Positions 1 through 4,897 of a stretch of 6,439 bases of DNA are shown piece after piece. The notes under the pieces were generated by a model that saw nothing but the letters and a program-made list of their open reading frames with translations, made no database searches and was not told the DNA's origin. The stretch is from NCBI GenBank assembly GCA_022822685.1, contig JAJEAQ010000083.1:1-6439 (forward strand), given 5' to 3'. Source of the stretch: Trichodesmium sp. jk18x7bins.61 (lineage in GTDB: Bacteria; Cyanobacteriota; Cyanobacteriia; Cyanobacteriales; Microcoleaceae). Each line of letters begins with the position of its first letter. The stretch's first letter is position 1. Both the position numbers and the translations under genes were made by a program.

Positions 1-125
1 GCTACATGAACAGGTCGCGCGTACTCTAACATATCTTTGAAAATTATTCCCAAGACAATAGCCCAAAATAATGTTAACTGAATGAATGTATAAACAGGAA
101 AATTAAAAAAAGTGTTACTGTACAT
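1..125 (-). CDS. Partial hypothetical protein, probable N-terminal membrane segment
   Basis: An ATG at 125-123 opens a frame that reads leftward without a stop for 41 codons to the window edge, so only the N-terminus is visible. It begins MYSNTFFNFPVYTF and continues into a hydrophobic stretch (about residues 14-29, FIQLTLFWAIVLGIIF), followed by a mixed segment KDMLEYARPVHV. This looks like a signal anchor or a first transmembrane helix. I do not recognise the family. It lies 204 bp downstream of gmk on the same strand. No Shine-Dalgarno sequence is visible, though a TATGAT hexamer (157-162, leftward) could be a -10 element. The coherent composition and the open frame to the edge support a real gene, but 41 codons is short enough for a chance frame. 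Confidence 0.4.
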   Translation of the reverse strand, partial: MYSNTFFNFPVYTFIQLTLFWAIVLGIIFKDMLEYARPVHV

Positions 126-232
126 TTGGTGAAATCGTAAATATTAACATTTGTAAATCATATCATGTTTACTCCATTTTGAATTCCAGTTAAAGAAAGG
201 AAAAAGTCAGAGGTAAGACCGAAGTTAGTCAA

Positions 233-265
233 TTTCAAAGGAATTTCAACCCAATATCTTTGAAA
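233..265. repeat. 8-bp inverted repeat in the gmk 3' spacer
   Basis: TTTCAAAG (233-240) and CTTTGAAA (258-265) are perfect inverted copies separated by 17 bp, about 65 bp beyond the gmk stop codon. No T tract follows on either strand, so it does not look like an intrinsic terminator. In such AT-rich DNA it may be chance. The rest of the 126-329 spacer shows nothing else that I can support. Confidence 0.25.
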
Positions 266-329
266 TAAGCAGGAAGGCGAGATTGAGATTAATACTTGAC
301 TTTTTTTCTTTTTCCTTTCTTACTGAATG

Positions 330-899
330 TTACACAGACGAGGGCAGCGAGTTCAACAATATTGTCTCTAAATTTTGCCAAGCTACTTCCAAATTATCAT
401 TCACTACTTGTACATCAAACTCTCCTGCAGCTTTAACTTCTTCAGTGGCTCGTTGTAGACGTTTTGCGATCGCCTGATGGGAATCTTGTGCCCTACCCCA
501 CAATCGTTTTTCCAACTCAGTCATCGAAGGAGGTAGAATAAATATACGCAAAGCATCAGGGAAATTGTGTTGAATTTGTCGTGCCCCCTGTAGTTCAATT
601 TCTAGTACCACTGATTTTCCTTGTTTAATGTTTTCAATCACGGGAAGGCGTGGTGTTCCATAAAGATTACCTGCAAATTCAGCCCATTCCAATAATTCTG
701 AATTTTCTATCATCTGTTGAAATTTATTACGGTCTACAAAATAATAGTTTTTTCCCTCTACTTCTCCTAATCGAGGAGAGCGGGTAGTAACAGAGGTGGA
801 CAAGACTAATTCTGGATGATGTTGGAGTAGGGAGCGCACTAAAGTCCCCTTACCTACACCACTAGGACCAGTTATCACAATTAATTTAGCAGTTTGCAT
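330..899 (-). CDS. gmk: Guanylate kinase
   Basis: Phosphorylates GMP to GDP with ATP in the cytoplasm, an essential step of guanine nucleotide synthesis. From the ATG at 899 the protein has 189 residues, within the usual 180-210. In order it shows the P-loop GPSGVGKG (residues 11-18), the GMP-binding stretch TTRSPRLGEVEGKNYYFV (38-55) with both arginines, the Glu and the Tyr of the family, WAEFAGNLYGTP (72-83), the cyanobacterial-style LEIELQGARQI (from 99), and the lid and C-terminal NDN region. An upstream in-frame ATG at 926 would add nine residues (MILVLRSKT). I prefer 899 because the P-loop normally starts about ten residues in, but neither start has a clear ribosome-binding site. Two changes from the common lid motif GRGQDS are visible: it reads WGRAQDS here. 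The RemA-family gene lies 80 bp upstream on the same strand, so co-transcription is likely. Confidence 0.95.
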   Translation of the reverse strand: MQTAKLIVITGPSGVGKGTLVRSLLQHHPELVLSTSVTTRSPRLGEVEGKNYYFVDRNKFQQMIENSELLEWAEFAGNLYGTPRLPVIENIKQGKSVVLEIELQGARQIQHNFPDALRIFILPPSMTELEKRLWGRAQDSHQAIAKRLQRATEEVKAAGEFDVQVVNDNLEVAWQNLETILLNSLPSSV

Positions 900-979
900 A
901 GTTTTTGAGCGTAGTACCAGAATCATAAAACTTTTGATTGTAACAGATTCTTCAAAACCAAGAATTAATGAGTACGATT

Positions 980-1234
980 TTAGTCAGACTTATTGTTAAA
1001 TACAAATCTATGTGCTACTGTTTCAGGCTGAATTGGGAAAAGAATAACATGATTATAATTTGTGATAATAACTGCTCTAGTACGTCGACCATAGGTAGCA
1101 TCAATTAATTGGCCTCTTTCCCTGCTGTCATGAATCATCCGTTTGATGGGGGCAGATTCTGGACTAACAATCGCAATCACCCGATTAGCAGAAACTATAT
1201 TACCAAAACCAATATTGATGAGCTGAACATCCAT
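980..1234 (-). CDS. RemA-family (DUF370) regulatory protein
   Basis: This 84-residue protein belongs to the DUF370/RemA family; family members are about 80-90 residues. It begins MDVQLINIGFGNIVSANRV and carries the conserved cores IVSPESAPIKR (residues 23-33) and QLIDATYGRRTRAVIITN (about 42-59), then the family ending IQPETVAHRF. In Bacillus subtilis RemA is an oligomeric DNA-binding activator of biofilm matrix genes. In cyanobacteria the role is not established, so I do not transfer that function. It lies directly upstream of gmk on the same strand, an arrangement I recall from other cyanobacteria. No Shine-Dalgarno sequence is visible before the ATG. A weak -10-like TAGAAT (leftward, 1271-1276) lies about 37 bp upstream, without a good -35. 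The start is well supported because the family begins at this Met. Confidence 0.93.
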   Translation of the reverse strand: MDVQLINIGFGNIVSANRVIAIVSPESAPIKRMIHDSRERGQLIDATYGRRTRAVIITNYNHVILFPIQPETVAHRFVFNNKSD

Positions 1235-1570
1235 GACAGATTAGTGGGATAGTACCATTTTGAAAAAATAATTCTACGATTTGATGCTGGAAAAAATAAC
1301 GATGAAAATAACAAAAGTTACTAAATGTCGAGTATTCACCCCAACAAATAATATTCCGAAATAGAAAACATAATTATCGCAAGGTTTTTGATAAACAGCA
1401 TCACACATTTGACGATGACATTTTTCCGTGATATTTGTTCAACGATTGATTTTTGTTTTATAGTTGACATTCACATTTGGCTGGTCAATTTGTAGCAGAA
1501 AAAGTAGTATAAATCTCCAAAAATACTCAAATGCCTACCTTAACTATCTTTTCAGAAGGGATGTAGCTAC

Positions 1571-1578
1571 GCGATCGC
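1571..1578. repeat. HIP1 octamer palindrome
   Basis: GCGATCGC is the highly iterated palindrome of many cyanobacterial genomes. This copy lies in non-coding DNA next to the palindrome GTAGCTAC. Further copies lie inside gmk (466-473) and twice inside the NFACT gene (2889-2896, 3836-3843). Four copies in 6.4 kb is far above chance and is the clearest taxonomic marker in the window. Confidence 0.9.
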
Positions 1579-1877
1579 TTTTATAGCATTTTTTTTGTAA
1601 TTGCTCTAATTAATATTAGAAATAGTTAATACTAAAATTTATGCCAAAAGTTGCCTCTGAATTCAACTAACTTCTATATGTTTAAGGCTAGTTTATTACT
1701 ACAAAATAAACGACATGATTCGGAATCTAACCAACCTAGAAATAGTCAGGATTATTTGCCCATATTTATGAGAGTTTAATCTGAATTTTTCTTGGGCTGT
1801 TTTTTAGAAGTTTGAGAGCTGATTCATAAACCGAGCTAAAACCAAAAACTGACAAAGCTTTCAGCAATTTAGGCTCT

Positions 1878-1919
1878 ACGCACCTAGAAATCATAAAACT
1901 CTTGTAAGTAGGTGAGCGT
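1878..1919. repeat. Imperfect inverted repeat
   Basis: ACGCACCTA (1878-1886) and TAGGTGAGCGT (1909-1919) pair over 9 bp with a two-base bulge and a 22-base loop. It has no T tract and no adjacent gene. It may be the end of an unrecognised mobile element or a dispersed repeat. Only the pairing itself is seen. Confidence 0.3.
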
Positions 1920-1974
1920 TAAAAAATCAAGCTATGTAACAAAATGTCAAACTAGCCCACAGCCTAAGAGGGAA

Positions 1975-1991
1975 AGGCAACAGGCAAGAGG
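1975..1991. repeat. Short heptamer tandem repeat (STRR-like)
   Basis: AGGCAAC AGGCAAG AGG gives about 2.4 heptamer units, which read as TTGCCT-type units on the other strand. Heptameric STRR sequences are known from heterocyst-forming cyanobacteria. With so few units the assignment is tentative. Confidence 0.4.
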
Positions 1992-2060
1992 TATGTATGG
2001 TTATAGACAATTTGGAAAATGTACTTTTGCCTCATTCGGGAGGAGCTACGCTTTCATAAC

Positions 2061-2085
2061 CGGATTTGGTATAGTATCAAATCCG
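2061..2085. repeat. 25-bp palindrome with near-perfect stem
   Basis: CGGATTTGGTA (2061-2071), the loop TAG, and TATCAAATCCG (2075-2085) form an 11-bp stem with a single G-T wobble and a 3-base loop. No U-run follows, so it is not a typical terminator. It forms the left edge of the larger block 2061-2220. It could be a dispersed extragenic palindrome. Confidence 0.7.
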
Positions 2086-2157
2086 TTTAATTAGGTATAA
2101 AAAATTGTCCGAGCGACCTAATTACCAAATCTGCTCTGATCTCTTTCCTACTGAATT

Positions 2158-2185
2158 CTGACTACTGACTACTGACTACTGACTC
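2158..2185. repeat. STRR heptamer tract, four units
   Basis: Three exact copies of CTGACTA and a fourth as CTGACTC lie end to end, preceded by a degenerate CTGAATT. The period is 7 bp. Tracts like this are a known feature of filamentous cyanobacterial intergenic DNA and vary in copy number between strains. This one sits inside the composite inverted-repeat block. Confidence 0.85.
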
Positions 2186-2477
2186 CTAATTAACTATACC
2201 GATGAACCGCGGATTTGATATTACAAGGTACTCAGCCTCTTAATATTGACTTTATAAATCAGCTCTTAATTGCCGATTCACTAATGTCAGCTTGATATCG
2301 ACTAAATATTTGTTTTTTATCAAACTTTTGTTAAGTTTCACAAAAAAAATTTATAGCAGTCGCCAGAGCAGTTAGTTAAGAGAATAGAAGTAGTATTTTA
2401 GAGATAGGGATTCGCGTTTCATGTGCGTAGCAAAGCGAGCCAGGAAGGAATCGCCTAATAATGGCCAACCAATGTGG

Positions 2478-2750
2478 TTACGTTCCGCTGACGCGGAACG
2501 GAGTTCTATCTAGAAAATTTTGATTGCTGACAAGATGCCATTGAGTATGTCTGGCGATTAGCGTCCTAACCGTCTTGGCGGTTGCTAGATGTTGTTTTTT
2601 TCTAGTTCGCCTGCTTCCACAACTTTTAGGCAATAAAATTACTTGCCCTTTTTCTACATCAAACTTAGCAAGATCTTTTTTTAGCTTAAAAAATAATTGC
2701 CTAGCATAATCTATCCCCATGTTAGTCAGCTGATTTGTCCTTTCACACAT
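2478..2750 (-). CDS. Doubtful small hypothetical protein
   Basis: A 90-codon leftward frame starts at ATG 2750; an internal Met at residue 11 is an alternative start. The sequence is basic, with a coherent middle (IDYARQLFFKLKKDLAKFDVEKG, written here as two pieces: IDYARQLFFKLKK and DLAKFDVEKG, about residues 13-35), then a Cys-Arg-rich stretch LPKSCGSRRTRKKQ (40-53) and KTVRTLIARHTQWHLVSNQNFLD. I do not recognise a family. No membrane segment or signal peptide is visible. The last residues (TPFRVSGT) are encoded by the palindrome at 2481-2500, so the original C-terminus may have been replaced by a repeat. The frame is divergent from the NFACT gene, with only 47 bp between the start codons. 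It could be a real small gene, a remnant or a chance frame. Confidence 0.35.
   Translation of the reverse strand: MCERTNQLTNMGIDYARQLFFKLKKDLAKFDVEKGQVILLPKSCGSRRTRKKQHLATAKTVRTLIARHTQWHLVSNQNFLDRTPFRVSGT
2481..2500. repeat. Perfect 8-bp palindrome with TGAC loop
   Basis: CGTTCCGC (2481-2488), TGAC, and GCGGAACG (2493-2500) make a perfect GC-rich hairpin in otherwise AT-rich DNA. No T tract follows. It resembles the REP-like palindromes scattered through cyanobacterial genomes. It overlaps the 3' end of the doubtful frame 2478-2750. Confidence 0.75.
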
Positions 2751-2797
2751 GAGTGTTAATATGGAATGTAATTTTGAATTTTAACTTCAACCTGACT

Positions 2798-4525
2798 GTG
2801 CAACCTGTTGATTATACAACTCTCATTGCTTCTTGTTATGAACTCCAGACTAAATGGCTACCGGCAAGGTTAGAACAGGTATATCAACGCGATCGCTTTA
2901 CCATTGCTATTGCTCTGAGAACTGTCAAAAAACGAGGTTGGCTAGATATTTGTTGGCATCCTCAAGCTGCCCGCATATGCATGAGTCACCCTCCACCTCC
3001 CAGCCCCGATACTTTTACTTTTAGTCAACAACTACGACATCAACTAGGTGGTTTGGCTTTAATAGCTATTGCTCAAGTTTCTCCGTGGGAAAGGGTTATA
3101 GACTTCAGATTTGCGAAACGTCCTGGAGAGGCACCTTTGTGGCATCTTTATGTAGAAGTTATGACCAAATATAGTAACGTTATCTTGACGACTTCGGATA
3201 ATTTGATTGTTACCTGTGCCCATCAAGTCAATAGTCAACAGTCTACTGTCCGTCAAATTCAAACTGCTCAACCTTACGAACTTCCCCCATCTCTGACTAA
3301 CTCTATTCCTAGTTGGCAAGAAACTCAACAACGATGGCAAGAACGAATTAGTTTAATACCTGGTGTATTATGGCGAAATTTGATTAAAAATTATCGTGGC
3401 CTTAGTAAAGCTTTGGTACAGGGCATGATTAAAGCTTCAGGGTTAAACCCTCAAATATTTACTGACGACCTTAATGTTGACGATTGGCAACAATTCTTTC
3501 AAGTTTGGCAGGAATGGTTGAAAGCTTTGGATGAGTCAAGCTTTCATCCCGGTTGGACAACTACAGGTTATACGGTAATGGGTTGGGAATCTATAGAATC
3601 TGTTGAGACAGTTCAAGAATTATTGAATGGCTATTATACTCAACAGCTAAATCAGCAAAACTTTAGTCAACTATACCATCAAATTAGTCAAAAAGTTCAA
3701 AGTATTATAGCTAAGTTACAGCTTAAAGCAGATACTTTTGCAAAACGTTTAGAACAGTCAGATGGGGCTGATTTGTTGCGTTCGCAAGCTGATTTACTGA
3801 TGGCCAACCTTCAAGAATGGCAAGTAGGGATGAAAGCGATCGCCCTCCCTGAATTTGAAACAGGAGAACCTGTGGTGCTCAAGTTAGAGCCAGAAAAAAA
3901 TGCAGTTCAAAATGCCCAAAGCCTCTATAAAAAGCACCAAAAATTGAAACGATCCCGTATAGCAGTTGAGCCACTTTTAGCAGAAGTTCAAGGGGAAATA
4001 GACTATTTAGAACAAGTAGAAGCCTTTTTATCTCAGTTAAATACTTACCGAAGTCCAGAAGATTTACGTACCCTGGAAGAGATTAGAGATGAGTTGATTC
4101 AACAAGGTTATCTTAATGCCCCAGAACATTATCACTCAGATCATAGAAAAGATACAGAATTTTATCGTTATCAAACTCCGAGTGGATTTGAATTATTGGT
4201 AGGTCGTAATAACCGTCAAAATGACTTGTTAACTTTTCGAGTGGCAGGAGATTATGATTTATGGTTTCATACTCAAGAGATTCCTGGTAGTCATGTTTTG
4301 TTGCGACTGGATGCTGGTGCTGTTCCGGAGGAGGTTGACCTACAATTTGTTGCAGATATCAGTGCATTTTATAGTCGTGCCCGTCAAAGTGAAATAGTGC
4401 CGGTGATTTATACTCAGCCTAAGTTTGTTTATAAACCCAAGGGGGCAAAACCTGGCATGGTTGTTTATAAACAGGAGCAGGTGTTGTGGGGTAAACCCAA
4501 AAACGTGGAAATTCATACCACCTAG
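2798..4525 (+). CDS. NFACT-family protein, RqcH/Rqc2-like (FbpA-type)
   Basis: Homologue of the bacterial Rqc2/RqcH family, often annotated as fibronectin-binding protein A-type. In Bacillus subtilis RqcH binds stalled 50S-peptidyl-tRNA complexes with tRNA-Ala and adds alanine tails that mark the nascent chain for degradation; the same cytoplasmic role is inferred here. With GTG at 2798 the protein has 575 residues. Order of regions: NFACT-N from the start (VQPVDYTTL, WLPARLEQVYQRDRFTIAIALR), WERVIDFRFAKRPGE (near 97-111), VEVMTKYSNVIL (119-130), a helical coiled-coil-like middle (about 280-415) including NAQSLYKKHQKLKRSR, and NFACT-R/DUF814 (about 454-565) with DYDLWFHTQEIPGSHVLLR, where DLWFH is 487-491. 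The frame is open back to GTG 2753, but the extra 15 residues are Asn/Phe-rich and unlike the family start. No clear ribosome-binding site or promoter was found. Confidence 0.9.
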   Translation: MQPVDYTTLIASCYELQTKWLPARLEQVYQRDRFTIAIALRTVKKRGWLDICWHPQAARICMSHPPPPSPDTFTFSQQLRHQLGGLALIAIAQVSPWERVIDFRFAKRPGEAPLWHLYVEVMTKYSNVILTTSDNLIVTCAHQVNSQQSTVRQIQTAQPYELPPSLTNSIPSWQETQQRWQERISLIPGVLWRNLIKNYRGLSKALVQGMIKASGLNPQIFTDDLNVDDWQQFFQVWQEWLKALDESSFHPGWTTTGYTVMGWESIESVETVQELLNGYYTQQLNQQNFSQLYHQISQKVQSIIAKLQLKADTFAKRLEQSDGADLLRSQADLLMANLQEWQVGMKAIALPEFETGEPVVLKLEPEKNAVQNAQSLYKKHQKLKRSRIAVEPLLAEVQGEIDYLEQVEAFLSQLNTYRSPEDLRTLEEIRDELIQQGYLNAPEHYHSDHRKDTEFYRYQTPSGFELLVGRNNRQNDLLTFRVAGDYDLWFHTQEIPGSHVLLRLDAGAVPEEVDLQFVADISAFYSRARQSEIVPVIYTQPKFVYKPKGAKPGMVVYKQEQVLWGKPKNVEIHTT

Positions 4526-4629
4526 AAAAATCGGTAGTCTTTCTGCCCAGAACCTGAAGTTCCTTGACAGGAGAATCATGGATTTCCTACCAATTAATTA
4601 AAATTTTTCCAAAAAATAGTCAATAGTTT

Positions 4630-4643
4630 GTTACAATAAGTAC
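4630..4643 (+). promoter_or_regulatory. Possible promoter / NtcA-like site ahead of the candidate RNA
   Basis: TACAAT (4632-4637) is a fair -10 hexamer that would start transcription near 4644, just before the first stem of the candidate RNA. No good -35 lies at the right distance. GTT-N8-TAC (4630-4643) differs by one base from the NtcA consensus GTA-N8-TAC, but it overlaps the -10 box and such sites arise by chance in AT-rich DNA. Confidence 0.22.
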
Positions 4644-4777
4644 ATAAGTAAAAGTGAGACAAATAACCCGCTAGTCGCTGCGAACTTGGGAATGTGCAGC
4701 CACAGGTTAATCTCACAGAAATAACAACGGAATATTATTTTTATCAAGGCCAGTTTTCCCAAGCTGGTCTTTTTTTT
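4644..4777 (+). ncRNA. Candidate structured small RNA, family unknown
   Basis: The segment folds in order. Stem P1 pairs GTGAGA (4654-4659) with TCTCAC (4711-4716). P2 pairs TAACC (4664-4668) with GGTTA (4705-4709). P3 pairs GCTGC (4677-4681) with GCAGC (4696-4700), plus a G-U pair, around a 12-base loop. A 29-base A/U-rich linker with no evident pairing follows, then the terminator hairpin (4746-4777). The P3 loop contains CTTGGGAA (4685-4692) and the terminator loop contains TTCCCAAG (4756-4763), a perfect 8-bp loop-loop complement. The length would be about 134 nt. It lies 118 bp beyond the NFACT stop and before oppositely oriented transposon DNA, so it is either a free-standing sRNA or a structured 3' UTR of the NFACT mRNA. 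It does not match the sequence features I know for 6S, SRP, tmRNA or Yfr1. The length is near that of the cyanobacterial sRNA PsrR1, but identity cannot be judged here. Confidence 0.5.
4746..4777 (+). terminator. Intrinsic terminator
   Basis: AAGGCCAG (4746-4753) pairs with CTGGTCTT (4764-4771) over 8 bp with one G-U pair, around a 10-base loop, and overlaps a run of eight T (4770-4777). This is the strongest terminator in the window and works rightward. It ends the candidate RNA and possibly read-through from the NFACT gene, for which no closer terminator was seen. Confidence 0.85.
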
Positions 4778-4820
4778 GTAGTTGTCGATCAAAAAAAAAT
4801 TGATACTCAATAAATCCGGT

Positions 4821-4866
4821 GTTGAATCCTCCCCAACGCGCATCAGAGATTATAGTTGGGGATTCC
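4821..4866 (-). repeat. Right-end hairpin of an IS605/IS1341-type element
   Basis: Read leftward, GGAATCCCCAAC, a 17-base spacer, and GTTGGGGAGGATTC form a stem whose core is GTTGGGG/CCCCAAC (4831-4837 with 4855-4861), extended by GAATC/GATTC across a small bulge. It lies just beyond the tnpB stop codon, where IS200/IS605 elements carry their right-end subterminal hairpin and where the 3' end of the omega RNA is encoded. The transposon end is probably near 4821 (leftward ...GGATTCAAC); the exact cleavage point is inferred. No left end was found. Confidence 0.6.
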
Positions 4867-4897
4867 TTGTAGACTTTAACTAGCCAATTTCCAAAGA

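Larger units (their letters stand above)
2061..2220. repeat. Composite inverted-repeat block, about 160 bp
   Basis: Three short modules recur in both orientations. CGGATTTG occurs at 2061 and 2210; its complement CAAATCCG is at 2078, with a one-base variant, CAAATCTG, at 2126. CCTAATTA occurs at 2117 and 2185; its complement TAATTAGG is at 2088. GGTATAG at 2068 is complemented by CTATACC at 2194. TATCAAATCCG (2075-2085) and CGGATTTGATA (2210-2220) are perfect 11-bp inverted copies that enclose the other pairs and the heptamer tract. No reading frame fits the block. It may be a non-autonomous mobile element or a folded extragenic element. No target duplication was found at its edges. Confidence 0.5.
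1235..2477. other. 1.2-kb spacer without a convincing gene
   Basis: No frame on either strand carries recognisable protein sequence here. The longest (rightward GTG at 1912 to 2094) has no family features and runs through repeats. The stretch is AT-rich and contains one HIP1 octamer, several copies of the 7-mer GCTACGC or its complement (1566, 2044, 2425), two heptamer tandem tracts, a 25-bp palindrome and a composite inverted-repeat block, each listed separately. A TTGACA hexamer (1464-1469, rightward) has no matching -10 at the right distance. No RNA gene or intrinsic terminator was recognised. The left end must hold the promoter of the remA-like/gmk unit. Confidence 0.6.

Noticed and set aside
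31..265. 12-bp direct repeat ATATCTTTGAAA at 31-42 and 254-265
   Set aside because: Low-complexity AT-rich word, one copy inside a probable coding frame; no other shared sequence around the two copies.
283..477. Rightward frame antisense to the 3' part of gmk
   Set aside because: Shadow of a well-supported gene on the other strand.
1464..1492. TTGACA as a rightward promoter in the large spacer
   Set aside because: No acceptable -10 hexamer 16-18 bp downstream and no feature to transcribe.
1566..1606. HIP1-containing stem followed by eight T as a rightward terminator
   Set aside because: The closing stem is only four pairs and there is no rightward gene upstream to terminate.
1912..2094. 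Rightward 60-codon frame beginning at GTG
   Set aside because: It runs through an STRR tract and a 25-bp palindrome, has no recognisable domain and no ribosome-binding site; best read as a chance frame in repeat-rich spacer.
4529..4595. Imperfect 9-bp inverted repeat after the NFACT stop as its terminator
   Set aside because: A 49-base loop, one mismatch and no proper U-run; the hairpin at 4746-4777 is a much better terminator.
4787..4804. GATCAA/TTGAT(A) inverted repeat around an A-run, considered as an IS605 TTGAT target
   Set aside because: It lies on the right-end side of the element, whereas the target motif abuts the left end; the pairing is mostly due to the A-run.
4631..4843. Leftward 70-codon frame between the NFACT gene and the tnpB relic
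   Set aside because: It lies over the candidate RNA, the terminator and the right-end hairpin in antisense; its composition follows those structures and no family is apparent.
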